In this document: positions 33,982 through 42,924 of the stretch, in pieces
Numbering within the stretch: the first letter of the stretch is position 1
Layout of the letters: every line of letters starts with the position of its first letter
DNA from: Flavobacteriales bacterium
GTDB lineage: Bacteria > Bacteroidota > Bacteroidia > Flavobacteriales_D > Crocinitomicaceae
Assembly (NCBI GenBank): GCA_947475095.1
Contig: CANJLG010000002.1
Span: forward strand, 82,022 to 146,021
Length of the DNA: 64,000 nucleotides
Direction of reading: 5' to 3'
Notes under the pieces: generated by a model
The model's input: the letters and a program-made list of their open reading frames with translations, nothing else
The model's database searches: none
What the model was told of the DNA's origin: nothing
Translations under genes and position numbers: made by a program

Positions 33982-35457
33982 TCATTCAGGTTTAGCAAAG
34001 TACTTTTTACCATAATAAACTGGAATGCCAATTGCAACAATAAGTAAGCCGAAGCAAGTATTCTGCGTTTTTGTAATGAGTAGAATCGTGCAAATTATAG
34101 CGGCTAAAAGAATGAATAAAATAGGTGTTAATGGGTAGGCAATTACTTTATACGGTCGATCAGCAGACGGATCTTTTTTTCGAAGAACAAAAATTCCAGC
34201 AATCGTAATAATATAAAACAGTAAGGACGCAAACGTTGCATAATCGAGTAAATCGCCATATGAACCACTTAAACAGAGAATACTTGCCCAAATTGCTTGA
34301 GTGATAAGGGCAAACATAGGAACAGCGTTTTTATTTAGATTCCCAGCACGTTTAAAAAACAAACCATCTTTCGCCATTGCATAATAAACCCTTGCTCCCG
34401 ATAAAATCAAACCGTTATTACAGCCAAAAGTAGAAACCATGATAAGAATCGCCATAAAAGCAGCGGCGAAATCACCAAAAATCATTGACGCGGCAGCCGT
34501 TCCAACCCTATCAGTATTCGCCCCTCCAGCAAATTGGATTCCTTGAGACAACACGTCTGTTCCATCAGGAGAACCATGCAAAGGAATGAGCGCCAGATAA
34601 GCAAAATTTGCTAGGACGTATAAAACAGTTACGATAGAGGTTCCTATTAATAAACTTAATGGAATATTCTTTTTTGGATTTTTAATTTCACCAGCAATAA
34701 AGGTAACATTGTTCCATGCATCACTGGAAAATATTGATCCAATAATGGCCGTTCCAAGGGCAAGAATCAAAGCAATACCTGTAATGGGAGAAATTGACTC
34801 TGTCCAGTTCCCTCCTACTCCTTTTGTCCAAGTATGTGATGTATCCCACATGTGTTGCATATTCTGAGAAAAGACATCACTTTTCAAACCAATAGCCAAA
34901 CCCAACACAATGAGAGCGAGCAGCGCTAATAGTTTAGCAGAAGTAAAAACTAATTGAATAATTTTTCCACTTTGAATACCTCGACTATTTATAAACGTTA
35001 GTAGAAAAATGCTAAATATAGCAAATACCTGAGCCGCCGAAATCGTTAATGCACCAAGATTAAACAAAATATTATCCGGCCCTAATTGAGGGAAAAAGAA
35101 GGCAGTATATTTAGCGAATGCTACGGCAACAGCTGCAATAACTCCTGTTTGAATGACCGTAAAAACAGTCCAACCATATAAAAAAGCGGTAAACTTTCCC
35201 CAGGCCTTTTCAATATATACAAATTGACCACCGGCCTTTGGCATCATCCCAGCTAGCTCGCCATAACTCAAGGCTGCTAATAAGGTTATAAATCCAGTTA
35301 GCAACCATAACACGATTAGCCATCCAGCGGAGCCTACCATCCGCCCCATATCCGCGCTAACGATAAAAATACCCGATCCGATCATTGAACCCGCAACGAT
35401 TGCAGTGGCATCTAATAATCCTAAAGAACGCTTAAACTCTGATTTTTCTTCTGTCAT
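33982..35457 (-). CDS. Amino-acid permease, APC superfamily
   Basis: A 491-residue transporter with about twelve membrane segments. The first segment carries the APC substrate-binding signature GSMIGSGIFIVSADM (about 18-32), and GGQFVYIEKAWG follows helix 3. The pattern resembles heterodimeric-type amino-acid transporters (LAT-like) of Bacteroidota, but specificity cannot be inferred. It is the first gene of a two-gene unit with the secreted M1 aminopeptidase, consistent with import of amino acids freed outside. It is divergent from aroC. Confidence 0.9.
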   Translation of the reverse strand: MTEEKSEFKRSLGLLDATAIVAGSMIGSGIFIVSADMGRMVGSAGWLIVLWLLTGFITLLAALSYGELAGMMPKAGGQFVYIEKAWGKFTAFLYGWTVFTVIQTGVIAAVAVAFAKYTAFFFPQLGPDNILFNLGALTISAAQVFAIFSIFLLTFINSRGIQSGKIIQLVFTSAKLLALLALIVLGLAIGLKSDVFSQNMQHMWDTSHTWTKGVGGNWTESISPITGIALILALGTAIIGSIFSSDAWNNVTFIAGEIKNPKKNIPLSLLIGTSIVTVLYVLANFAYLALIPLHGSPDGTDVLSQGIQFAGGANTDRVGTAAASMIFGDFAAAFMAILIMVSTFGCNNGLILSGARVYYAMAKDGLFFKRAGNLNKNAVPMFALITQAIWASILCLSGSYGDLLDYATFASLLFYIITIAGIFVLRKKDPSADRPYKVIAYPLTPILFILLAAIICTILLITKTQNTCFGLLIVAIGIPVYYGKKYFAKPE

Positions 35458-35579
35458 TTTACTGTAGCAATTAACCTTGTGATCCTTCCAAAAATGGAAT
35501 TGTAAAGACTAAAAGTAGCAAATATTTTGGATTCTTTGAAAAGCTGAGGCCGCATTAAGGTTAAACAAATGATTCTCCT

Positions 35580-35587
35580 TAACTTTG
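35580..35587 (+). promoter_or_regulatory. -7 element of aroC (predicted leaderless)
   Basis: TAACTTTG, a full match to TAnnTTTG, with four bases (CGGT) before the ATG at 35592. No TTTG box at 19 bases. Confidence 0.55.
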
Positions 35588-35591
35588 CGGT

Positions 35592-36659
35592 ATGGCAGGA
35601 TCAAGTTATGGCACTCTTTTCAAATTAACGACCTTTGGCGAATCACATGGTGCGGCAATCGGTGGTATTATTGAAGGCTTTCCAGCAAACATTCCAATTG
35701 ATTTTGCGCTAATTCAAAACGAATTAGATCGAAGAAGGCCCGGACAATCCACCATCGTTTCGGAGCGCAACGAATCCGACAAAGTACAATTCTTATCCGG
35801 TTTTTTGAATCAAATTTCTACCGGGACAGCCATCGGTTTTACCATTCCAAATGATAATCAAAAAAGTAATGATTACAGTGTTTTAGAGCATTCCTTTCGT
35901 CCTTCACATGCTGATTTTACCTATGATAAAAAGTACGGAATCCGAGATCATAAAGGAGGTGGAAGATCCAGTGCAAGAGAGACAGCTTGTCGGGTAGTTG
36001 CAGGAGCTTTAGCGAAGCAAGCATTAACAAAATTAAACATTGAATTTTCAACCTATGTTATTCAGGTTGGATCAATTCAACTGACAACGGACAAGTTTTA
36101 TTCGAATACTGCCATTGAAAGCAACCCGGTTCGTTGTCCAGATGATGCATTAGCAGAGAAAATGCAAGCGCTTATTGAGCAAACAAAAAAAGTAGGCGAT
36201 ACATTAGGCGGGACGATCCAGTGCATCATCAAAAATGTTCCCATTGGTTTAGGCGAACCAGTATTTGACAAAATCCATGCTGAATTAGGAAAAGCAATGT
36301 TATCAATTAATGCCGTAAAAGGCTTTGAGATTGGCAGCGGATTTAGTGCTGTTACCATGTTGGGGTCTGATCATAATGATCTTTTCAATGCAGATGGCAC
36401 CACACAAACGAACTATTCTGGGGGAGTTCAGGGTGGCATAAGTAATGGCATGCCGATTTTGTTTCGCGTTGCTTTTAAACCCGTTGCCACCATTCTCAAA
36501 AAACAATCTTTGTTGGGGAAAGACGGACAATTAGACGAAGTAGCGATTTCAGGGCGCCACGATGCATGCGTTGTGCCAAGAGCAGTTCCAATTGTTGAAG
36601 CCATGGCATCAATTGTCATACTTGATTTCTATCTTCGCAATAAGTCAGTACATTTGTAA
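35592..36659 (+). CDS. aroC: Chorismate synthase
   Basis: The last enzyme of the shikimate pathway, converting EPSP to chorismate with reduced FMN. The 355-residue length is typical. Signatures are [17 protein letters not shown] near the N-terminus; the chorismate synthase motifs [29 protein letters not shown], cited here only for its [10 protein letters not shown] core; and the late [19 protein letters not shown]. The ATG follows a -7 element by four bases. DUF4293 follows ten bases after the stop and has its own -7 element inside the aroC 3' end. Confidence 0.97.
   Translation: MAGSSYGTLFKLTTFGESHGAAIGGIIEGFPANIPIDFALIQNELDRRRPGQSTIVSERNESDKVQFLSGFLNQISTGTAIGFTIPNDNQKSNDYSVLEHSFRPSHADFTYDKKYGIRDHKGGGRSSARETACRVVAGALAKQALTKLNIEFSTYVIQVGSIQLTTDKFYSNTAIESNPVRCPDDALAEKMQALIEQTKKVGDTLGGTIQCIIKNVPIGLGEPVFDKIHAELGKAMLSINAVKGFEIGSGFSAVTMLGSDHNDLFNADGTTQTNYSGGVQGGISNGMPILFRVAFKPVATILKKQSLLGKDGQLDEVAISGRHDACVVPRAVPIVEAMASIVILDFYLRNKSVHL
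36649..36656 (+). promoter_or_regulatory. -7 element of the DUF4293 gene, inside aroC
   Basis: TACATTTG matches TAnnTTTG. It overlaps the last codons of aroC and ends 13 bases before the ATG at 36670. Confidence 0.4.
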
Positions 36660-36669
36660 AAAAATTAGC

Positions 36670-37122
36670 ATGATTCAACGAATACAGCATTTATATTTTG
36701 GTTTTGTTATCATTAATCTTTCAATTTTACTAAGTGGTATACAATTATGTGCCTATGAGGCTATTGGTATGCCACATCAATTAAATGCATTTGATATTCG
36801 AAATGGAAAAGAAGTCGTTATGCTATTTCCATTATACATTGTGGTTATATTATTAATGCTATTATTTATTGCCATCATCAGCCAATATAAGAAGTTAAAG
36901 CTTCAAATAAAACTGGCTAAAATCACTTTTTTGTGCTACCTTTTTTTCGTTTTGGGTATTACAGCTGTCTTTATAGCTGGGTGGCTACCTAATGCACCTT
37001 CAAACCTCACCCTCGGCTTTGGCTATTATTTATTAATATTGGGTTTGCCCTTTACCTATTTAGGTCTCCGTGGAATACAACGAGACAAGAATTTACTTGA
37101 CTCATACAATAGACTCCGTTAA
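36670..37122 (+). CDS. DUF4293-type membrane protein
   Basis: A 150-residue protein with four hydrophobic segments (about 8-28, 48-68, 80-104 and 112-135). The N-terminal MIQRIQHLYFGFVII and the LFPLYIVVILLMLLFIAII-like second segment match the Bacteroidota DUF4293 family as I recall it. The function is unknown. An in-frame extension upstream would lie entirely in aroC, so the ATG at 36670 is used. The stop is one base before the ABC-F start. Confidence 0.8.
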   Translation: MIQRIQHLYFGFVIINLSILLSGIQLCAYEAIGMPHQLNAFDIRNGKEVVMLFPLYIVVILLMLLFIAIISQYKKLKLQIKLAKITFLCYLFFVLGITAVFIAGWLPNAPSNLTLGFGYYLLILGLPFTYLGLRGIQRDKNLLDSYNRLR

Positions 37123-37123
37123 C

Positions 37124-39001
37124 ATGAATTATTTATCGGTTGAAAACCTCACCAAGTCATTCGGTGTCAGAATCTTATTTTCGGATTTAACATTTGGTAT
37201 AGATCAAGGACAAAAAGTTGCAATTGTAGCAAAGAACGGCGCTGGAAAAACAACCCTATTGCGTTGCTTAATGGAGATGGAGCCATACGATAGTGGTCGA
37301 ATCGTTTACCGAAACGACATTCGTATCGCCTTCATGGAGCAAAGTGAACAATTAAACCCAGAACAAACGATTCTTGAGGCAGTTTTTGACCACGATATCC
37401 CCGAATTACAATTAATCAAAACCTACAATATCGCTATTGCTAATAATGACGAAAAAGCGTTAGAGGAATGCTATCAACAGCTCACCGATATGAATGCGTG
37501 GGACATAGAAGTGAAAGTGCAACAGATCCTTAGCGTATTAAAACTAACTGATACCACTCAAAAAATTGAAAGCCTATCGGGTGGACAGAAGAAAAGAGTG
37601 GCCTTAGCAAAAGTACTCTTGTCTGAAGCAGATTTCCTATTTTTAGATGAGCCGACAAATCATTTAGACTTGGACATGATAGAATGGTTAGAGTCCTATT
37701 TATCGACTTCTAAATCAACGATTTTAATGGTTACCCACGATCGCTATTTCCTTGAGGTTGTTTGTGATACCATTTACGAATTGAGCAACGAAACACTGTT
37801 TCGATACAAAGGAAATTTTTCCTATTACTTGGAGAAAAAGGCAGAGCGTGAAGAGCAATTACAATCCACGGTTGATAAAGCTAGAAATACCTTCAGAAAA
37901 GAATTGGATTGGATTCGACGACAGCCGAAAGCGAGAGGAACGAAGCAAAAAGCACGCGTAGACGCTTTTGAAGGCATTAAATCTACTGCGCAAATGCGCT
38001 TAGAGGAAGACGAAATGGAACTTCCTGTTAAAATGGAGCGCTTAGGGTCCAAAATAGTAGAATTTCATAAAATCGTTAAAGCATTTGGCGATAAAACCAT
38101 ACTACATGATTTTTCTTATCATTTCCAACGCAAAGAACGCTTAGGTATTGTTGGTAATAATGGGACAGGAAAAAGCACCTTTTTAAACCTTTTAATTGGA
38201 CAAGAAGAACCGAATAAAGGAAAAGTAGTGATTGGAGAAACCATCGTTTTCGGATACTATAGCCAAGATTTAATCAAAGTAGACGATTCCAAAAAAGTAA
38301 TTGATGTTGTAAAAGACGTAGCTGAATACATCCCCTTAGAAAAAGGAAAACAATTGTCGGCATCGCAATTACTTGAGCGATTTTTATTTACACGCGACAG
38401 TCACTATAATTTTGTACATAAATTAAGCGGTGGGGAAAAGCGGCGCTTAAAACTTCTAAAAGTTCTAATGTCCAATCCAAATTTTCTGATTTTGGATGAA
38501 CCGACGAACGACTTGGACATTTTTGCGATGGCAGTATTAGAAGAATACTTACGAAATTTTCAAGGTTGTTTAGTAGTTGTTTCACACGACAGGTATTTCA
38601 TGGATAAAATGGTAGACCACTTGTTTGTTTTTGAAGGCGAGGGAAAAATTTTAGATATTGTTGGCAATTATACTGATTACAGAAAAGTGCAAAATGGTAG
38701 ATCAAAAGAGGTGAAAAAGAACCTTGAGGCCCCTTTGAGCAAAGAGGAAGAAAAATTTTTAAAGCCTACTATACTTTCCAATGAAAAACGGAAGCTCAAT
38801 TTTAAGGAGAAAGAAGAATTAAAAACCCTTGAAAAAAAGCTAGCGGAATTAGAAGTCATCAAACTTGAATTAACAGATAAATTGAGTGACACTAGCAAAA
38901 GCAATAGTGAACTTTATGAGGCTGGTATTGTACTTGGCAAGGTGATAAGCGAATTGGATGAACTTAGCAATCGCTGGCTAGAGCTATCTGAATTTGACTA
39001 A
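37124..39001 (+). CDS. ABC-F family ATPase (Uup-like)
   Basis: A 625-residue soluble protein with two ABC domains and no membrane segment, typical of translation-linked ABC-F proteins. Domain 1 has Walker A KNGAGKTT (37-44) and signature LSGGQKKRVALAK with LDEPTNHLDL. Domain 2 has GNNGTGKST, LSGGEKRRLKLLK and LDEPTNDLDI. Between them is a charged helical linker (KARNTFRKELDWIRRQPKARG). A C-terminal coiled coil (about 550-620), rich in Glu, Lys and Leu, suggests the Uup branch, which binds branched DNA or ribosomes. An upstream in-frame start at 37070 overlaps DUF4293 and is not used. Confidence 0.88.
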   Translation: MNYLSVENLTKSFGVRILFSDLTFGIDQGQKVAIVAKNGAGKTTLLRCLMEMEPYDSGRIVYRNDIRIAFMEQSEQLNPEQTILEAVFDHDIPELQLIKTYNIAIANNDEKALEECYQQLTDMNAWDIEVKVQQILSVLKLTDTTQKIESLSGGQKKRVALAKVLLSEADFLFLDEPTNHLDLDMIEWLESYLSTSKSTILMVTHDRYFLEVVCDTIYELSNETLFRYKGNFSYYLEKKAEREEQLQSTVDKARNTFRKELDWIRRQPKARGTKQKARVDAFEGIKSTAQMRLEEDEMELPVKMERLGSKIVEFHKIVKAFGDKTILHDFSYHFQRKERLGIVGNNGTGKSTFLNLLIGQEEPNKGKVVIGETIVFGYYSQDLIKVDDSKKVIDVVKDVAEYIPLEKGKQLSASQLLERFLFTRDSHYNFVHKLSGGEKRRLKLLKVLMSNPNFLILDEPTNDLDIFAMAVLEEYLRNFQGCLVVVSHDRYFMDKMVDHLFVFEGEGKILDIVGNYTDYRKVQNGRSKEVKKNLEAPLSKEEEKFLKPTILSNEKRKLNFKEKEELKTLEKKLAELEVIKLELTDKLSDTSKSNSELYEAGIVLGKVISELDELSNRWLELSEFD

Positions 39002-39017
39002 GGTACATAGTTCCGTT

Positions 39018-39926
39018 TCATTTCCACTTTTGCTTAAATAAGGAATAAACTTCCTGAATCATTTCTCTATGTTTATTTACATTTCCCATTTCAACTTCAA
39101 TGTTAATGTATCGAATATTATTTTTAGTGCAATAAATTGAAAGAGAACCATCATCAAGTCCTTCTTCGCTTTGATAAACCACATTCCTATTGATTGATTT
39201 AAAATATTCAAAATCTGATAAAGTATTAACGATATAAAAATTATCAATGTCTTCATTACTATTAACATAGGTAGCAATTACATTTTTTGAATTAACATAC
39301 GAACGAACTGAAAAATTATTATTGGTATTATTGTGAATAGCGACGAGATAACCGCTATCTAATTCAGGCCGAAAAATACTTAATAAGCTATCTGAAAATC
39401 GTTTAATACCCTCTTCAACTTCAAGAGGAATGCTTTTTACATTAGGATTCAATTTTAGGAGAGTATTTTTGATTCCAACTAATGAGAAAATTCTATTTGG
39501 GTCAAAGTGGTAAGTATTATCATTTGTTTTATACCTTAAATTTCGTTGTCCGAATTGATTTAATCTAAACAACGCAGTATTCGGAAGTGAAGATGCTATG
39601 TCTAAATAGGCAGCAACGGATGCCGTTTCATTTTCATGTAAGGCAATAAATGTTGCGAATCTGTTTTGATCTCCCTTATAGGTTAACTTGCAAGAATTAG
39701 TACCCAAAGGAAAAATGATGACACTGTCAACGAGAGCTTTTAGAGTTTGATTCTCCGGCGCTTCTTTCTGTACTTCACCTGGTGAAAGATCATTGCTTTT
39801 TGGCGTAAATTTTTCAATCAAAGGGGATGAGCTATGATTTTGATTAGATAAGTCTGAACTAAGGTTTAATTCAATCTGAGAAACTAAATTAAACGAAATT
39901 AAGATCGAAATAAAAAGAGATTTCAT
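39018..39926 (-). CDS. Exported protein with M14-like HxxE...H metal-site pattern
   Basis: A 302-residue exported protein (signal peptide about 1-16). Three blocks stand out: FIALHENETASVAAYLD (His97-x-x-Glu100), YLVAIHNNTNNNFSVRSY (His198) and RYINIEVEMGN (Glu277/Glu279). The spacing HxxE, later His, later Glu is that of M14 carboxypeptidases and related amidases. NTYHFDPNRIFS and DDGSLSIYC are further conserved-looking pieces. I take it as a divergent M14-like hydrolase; no substrate is known. It has its own -7 element four bases before the ATG. It lies 58 bases after an operon of two M15 peptidases. Confidence 0.5.
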   Translation of the reverse strand: MKSLFISILISFNLVSQIELNLSSDLSNQNHSSSPLIEKFTPKSNDLSPGEVQKEAPENQTLKALVDSVIIFPLGTNSCKLTYKGDQNRFATFIALHENETASVAAYLDIASSLPNTALFRLNQFGQRNLRYKTNDNTYHFDPNRIFSLVGIKNTLLKLNPNVKSIPLEVEEGIKRFSDSLLSIFRPELDSGYLVAIHNNTNNNFSVRSYVNSKNVIATYVNSNEDIDNFYIVNTLSDFEYFKSINRNVVYQSEEGLDDGSLSIYCTKNNIRYINIEVEMGNVNKHREMIQEVYSLFKQKWK

Positions 39927-39930
39927 ACGT

Positions 39931-39938
39931 CAAATATA
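39931..39938 (-). promoter_or_regulatory. -7 element of the M14-like gene (predicted leaderless)
   Basis: TATATTTG on the minus strand (39938 to 39931), a full TAnnTTTG match, four bases (ACGT) before the ATG at 39926. Confidence 0.55.
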
Positions 39939-39984
39939 GGAGTTAAATAGCGAATGACTTTTAGAAAAGTAACATTGTGCTTTA

Positions 39985-40764
39985 TTATTTTCTGCATGAT
40001 TTACTAATTCCCAGGATAAAATTTTCAATTATTTTAACGCTACTATTCGAGGCTAATTCATCGCCTTGGAAACCATTTATGTCTTTATATTGAATCTGAT
40101 TTATATACGCATCTAACATTAAAGTCGAAATTGGCATATAGGACCAATGCCATTTTTCTACTTCATACCCTGTCCTTTTCGTTTCTTTTTTATCGTCGTA
40201 AACTTGACAAAATCCATAATTATGAGCATTGCTACTAAGCCAACTATACACTTTTTTTCCCATAGCACTCAAAAAATAACTATCTTCTACAGAATTAACA
40301 TCAAAATCGGTTCCCCAATGATGTCTTGAAGTAGAAGGCATTGAGCTCGAGGACAAGATTTTTAAAGTGATTCCGATTTCGTCCTTTGTGGTCGTTTTCA
40401 GATTATTCCATTTACGATCCCAAATAACTTTTTGTTCTAAGAAATTTCGTGTGCCAGAAAGTATAACAAGTGGAATACCATCTTTAGCAGCGGCATTGGC
40501 CATTTTTTCAAAAGCGATATAGGTATCCTTCTGTAAGTAGATTTCTTTGTCGCTCCATTTTTCTGAAACCAACACAAAATCAGAATGAGTGCGATAGTCG
40601 AATTTACCTAATAAAAAGTCTTTTGAATACTTAGTGCTGATTTTGGTTTGGGATTCTGGTATTATTTTATCTGTCTTAGTTTTATCTGTCTCAGTGCTTT
40701 CGCATGCGGAGCAAATGATCAACAAAAAATAAATTTGGACCTGAAAGAAATAAACTACTCGCAT
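39985..40764 (-). CDS. M15-family peptidase, copy 1 (VanY/D,D-carboxypeptidase type)
   Basis: A 259-residue exported zinc peptidase. The VanY-type motif is SRHHWGTDFD (Ser146, His148, Asp155) and the second metal/catalytic motif EKWHWSY (Glu203, His206). An N-terminal hydrophobic segment ends in CSAC, a possible but imperfect lipobox. A serine/lysine/glutamate-rich linker (22-45) precedes the catalytic domain. Such enzymes trim the D-Ala end of peptidoglycan stem peptides. It is a paralogue of the upstream gene: GTRNF, MPSTSRHHWGTD and CQVYDDKKETKR are shared. It overlaps that gene by ten bases. Confidence 0.85.
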   Translation of the reverse strand: MRVVYFFQVQIYFLLIICSACESTETDKTKTDKIIPESQTKISTKYSKDFLLGKFDYRTHSDFVLVSEKWSDKEIYLQKDTYIAFEKMANAAAKDGIPLVILSGTRNFLEQKVIWDRKWNNLKTTTKDEIGITLKILSSSSMPSTSRHHWGTDFDVNSVEDSYFLSAMGKKVYSWLSSNAHNYGFCQVYDDKKETKRTGYEVEKWHWSYMPISTLMLDAYINQIQYKDINGFQGDELASNSSVKIIENFILGISKSCRK

Positions 40765-41552
40765 TTTTTATTTATTCCATTAACAAAATCCTCAATGACA
40801 TTTATTTTTTTTGCGAGCTTACTTCCCGAAAAGCCATTAATATTAGAATAACTTACCAACTCGTTATATTTCTTTAGGTAAATACTAGACAAAGGCATAT
40901 AGGACCAATGCCACTTCTCAAGTTCATAACCACTTCGTTTAGTCTCTTTCTTGTCATCATACACCTGACAGAAACCGAATTTACCCGCATGTTCAACAAG
41001 CCATTTATATTCTTTCAAGCCCTGACCGTTTTCAAAATACGGACTTTCTAAACTAATTAAATCCATGTCTGTTCCCCAATGATGTCTTGATGTACTGGGC
41101 ATAGAACTGTACAATAAAATCTTTTTCATTATGGAAATACTATCTCCTAAACTACTAAATTTTATCCATTTATTTTCCCATATACGCTTTTGGTCATCAA
41201 AATTTCGAGTGCCAGAAATTATGGTTAGTTTGATACCATCTTTCTGGGCTGCTTCATACATTTCTTTAAATTTAAGGTATACCTCTTTTCGGAGATAAAT
41301 TACTTTAGAACTAAATCTTGAATCAACCAAAACAAAATCTTTATCCTTTTTGTGGTCAAATTTTCCTAGCAAATAATTGATCTCTTCAGTATTAATTTTA
41401 GCAATAGAGTTTGAACTAGTTACTGTAACTGTATTTTCATTCTTGTTTGCAGGGTTACTTTGATTTTTATCAGCACTAGCAGGTGAGAATACACTTAAGT
41501 AAATTAAAATAAGTTGTTTAATTAATAAGGTGAAAGGTATAATGGATAGCAT
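40755..41552 (-). CDS. M15-family peptidase, copy 2
   Basis: A 265-residue exported M15 peptidase, closely related to the next gene. The N-terminal hydrophobic segment (about 1-27, ending SPASA) looks like a type I signal peptide, unlike the lipoprotein-like start of copy 1. Metal and catalytic residues are SRHHWGTDMD (His157, Asp164) and EKWHWSY (Glu212, His215). The shared blocks with copy 1 point to a tandem duplication. The two copies may therefore be released versus membrane-bound forms of one activity. It follows the SH3-like gene by 22 bases. Confidence 0.85.
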   Translation of the reverse strand: MLSIIPFTLLIKQLILIYLSVFSPASADKNQSNPANKNENTVTVTSSNSIAKINTEEINYLLGKFDHKKDKDFVLVDSRFSSKVIYLRKEVYLKFKEMYEAAQKDGIKLTIISGTRNFDDQKRIWENKWIKFSSLGDSISIMKKILLYSSMPSTSRHHWGTDMDLISLESPYFENGQGLKEYKWLVEHAGKFGFCQVYDDKKETKRSGYELEKWHWSYMPLSSIYLKKYNELVSYSNINGFSGSKLAKKINVIEDFVNGINKKCE

Positions 41553-41574
41553 TAACTACAGAATTTTAGGTTAA

Positions 41575-42057
41575 TTAATAAATTTCATCAACATACTTTC
41601 CAAAAACCCAACCCACTAATGATTTTGAGCTTTTAATTAAATACCATTTTTCACCATTAATAAATTCTAAAAGGGAAGAAGAAATGCTTGCATAACCTAC
41701 ACCACCATTTCTGTTCTTAAATGAAATACGGTAAGTATCTTCTGAAATATTTCTAATTACTGTAACTGCTTTTCCTGCATCCAATGAAAACATAAACGTA
41801 TTATTGTATTCACTATAAAAATTAGTTTTGCTTCTTATAAGAGCCTCATTGTTATTTCCAGATGGATAATAAACATCTAATATTTCAACAATTTCATTGA
41901 GTTGCAAGGAACCTTTTCTTACACTAGTAGTAGAGTGTTCTGACCTAACATTAATATTAGATCCTGTTATTCTCGCAGAAGAATATTGACTGAAAGCAGA
42001 GGAACTAATCAATACGAAAAGAAAAATTAAAGGATAAAAAAATTGGATTAAACGCAT
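41575..42057 (-). CDS. Exported protein with bacterial SH3-like domains
   Basis: A 160-residue protein with a signal peptide (about 1-23, ending SSAFSQ). The first SH3b-like unit (about 28-80) starts with the classical GSNINVRSEHSTTS motif. A second, weaker unit (about 90-158) ends with GEKWYLIKSSKSLVGWVFGKYVDEI, the usual W-x-x-V...GWV-x-x-x-Y-V end. SH3b domains usually bind peptidoglycan peptides. As first gene of an operon with two M15 peptidases it may help target them to the wall. Confidence 0.75.
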   Translation of the reverse strand: MRLIQFFYPLIFLFVLISSSAFSQYSSARITGSNINVRSEHSTTSVRKGSLQLNEIVEILDVYYPSGNNNEALIRSKTNFYSEYNNTFMFSLDAGKAVTVIRNISEDTYRISFKNRNGGVGYASISSSLLEFINGEKWYLIKSSKSLVGWVFGKYVDEIY

Positions 42058-42094
42058 AAGAATATAGATTAGTTAAAGAAATAAATACTACAAT

Positions 42095-42102
42095 CAAAGA
42101 TA
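42095..42102 (-). promoter_or_regulatory. -7 element of the SH3/M15/M15 operon
   Basis: TATCTTTG on the minus strand (42102 to 42095) matches TAnnTTTG and predicts a leader of about 30 bases before the ATG at 42057. Confidence 0.5.
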
Positions 42103-42183
42103 ATTTAAATTATTCGTATAAAAAAATAACGTTTCAACTTCAAACTCCACCTTACTACGAGCTAATAAATAGTCGCTTTTATG

Positions 42184-42191
42184 TAACTTTG
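42184..42191 (+). promoter_or_regulatory. -7 element of the outer membrane protein gene (predicted leaderless)
   Basis: TAACTTTG, full consensus, followed by four bases (TAAT) and the ATG at 42196. Confidence 0.55.
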
Positions 42192-42195
42192 TAAT

Positions 42196-42924
42196 ATGAG
42201 AACGATACTATTGATTATTCTGATTTGGACTTTGTCTCCCACTTCTTATTTTGCACAGATCATCAGTAAGGAGGGAAAGGTCATTAAAGAAAAAAAAACA
42301 AAAGCTCCAAGCTACATAGTTTTCGACGCCAACCATACGAATTCATTTAGGAAATTGGGTGAAAATAAACAATTCATCACCTTGCCATTAGGAGAACGAG
42401 CGAAAGAAACTCCCCTAAAAATTTGGTCATATTTCTTAGGAATGAACACCAGTTTGAATCGCTTTCTGCGTTTTCAGGGTGGGATTTCTTTTCTCCAAAC
42501 GGGCGAACAATATCTTTATCAAGGGGCTTTAGGCAGCGACAGCACTTATTCCTACCAAACAAAGTACCGTTATTTCGCTATGCCATGTCAACTAACATTC
42601 GAACAAGGCAAGCAACTCCGTTTTTCTATCGGTGCCGGCATTATGCCTCAACTTTTTAATAGTTACCGCCAAAACCAACAATGGAAGACTGAGCTGGGTG
42701 GTAAATACGACAACACAAATAAAGAAGGCAGTACCTGCAATTCTTTTGGATTAAGCTTAGTGTCTTCTGCAGGACTGCATTATGTTTCAGCCAAAACATG
42801 GGGAATCTATTTTAAAATGACGTACCGCTATCAACTCACAAATACCTTAACTAAATATGGCGATTATGAGCACTTTTCGAAGGGCTTAGGCTACAGCATT
42901 GGTATCAGCAAAAACATAGAATAG
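42196..42924 (+). CDS. Outer membrane beta-barrel (porin-like) protein
   Basis: A 242-residue exported protein with a signal peptide (about 1-20, ending SYFAQ). After a basic linker (KEGKVIKEKKTKAPS) come about eight strands with aromatic girdles (YFLGMNTSLNRFLRFQGGISF, KYRYFAMPCQLTFEQ, LRFSIGAGIMPQLF, WGIYFKMTYRYQL). They end in GYSIGISKNIE. This fits the eight-stranded OMP_b-brl type. No function is recognisable. The stop and the next start are adjacent, so it shares a transcript with the Nif3-like and zinc-ribbon genes. Confidence 0.7.
   Translation: MRTILLIILIWTLSPTSYFAQIISKEGKVIKEKKTKAPSYIVFDANHTNSFRKLGENKQFITLPLGERAKETPLKIWSYFLGMNTSLNRFLRFQGGISFLQTGEQYLYQGALGSDSTYSYQTKYRYFAMPCQLTFEQGKQLRFSIGAGIMPQLFNSYRQNQQWKTELGGKYDNTNKEGSTCNSFGLSLVSSAGLHYVSAKTWGIYFKMTYRYQLTNTLTKYGDYEHFSKGLGYSIGISKNIE

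Noticed and set aside
33981..34040. Upstream start for the M1 aminopeptidase
   Set aside because: It would put 20 residues in front of a clean signal peptide and overlap the permease gene.
37070..37123. Upstream start for the ABC-F gene
   Set aside because: It lies within the DUF4293 coding region; the family starts close to the first ABC core.
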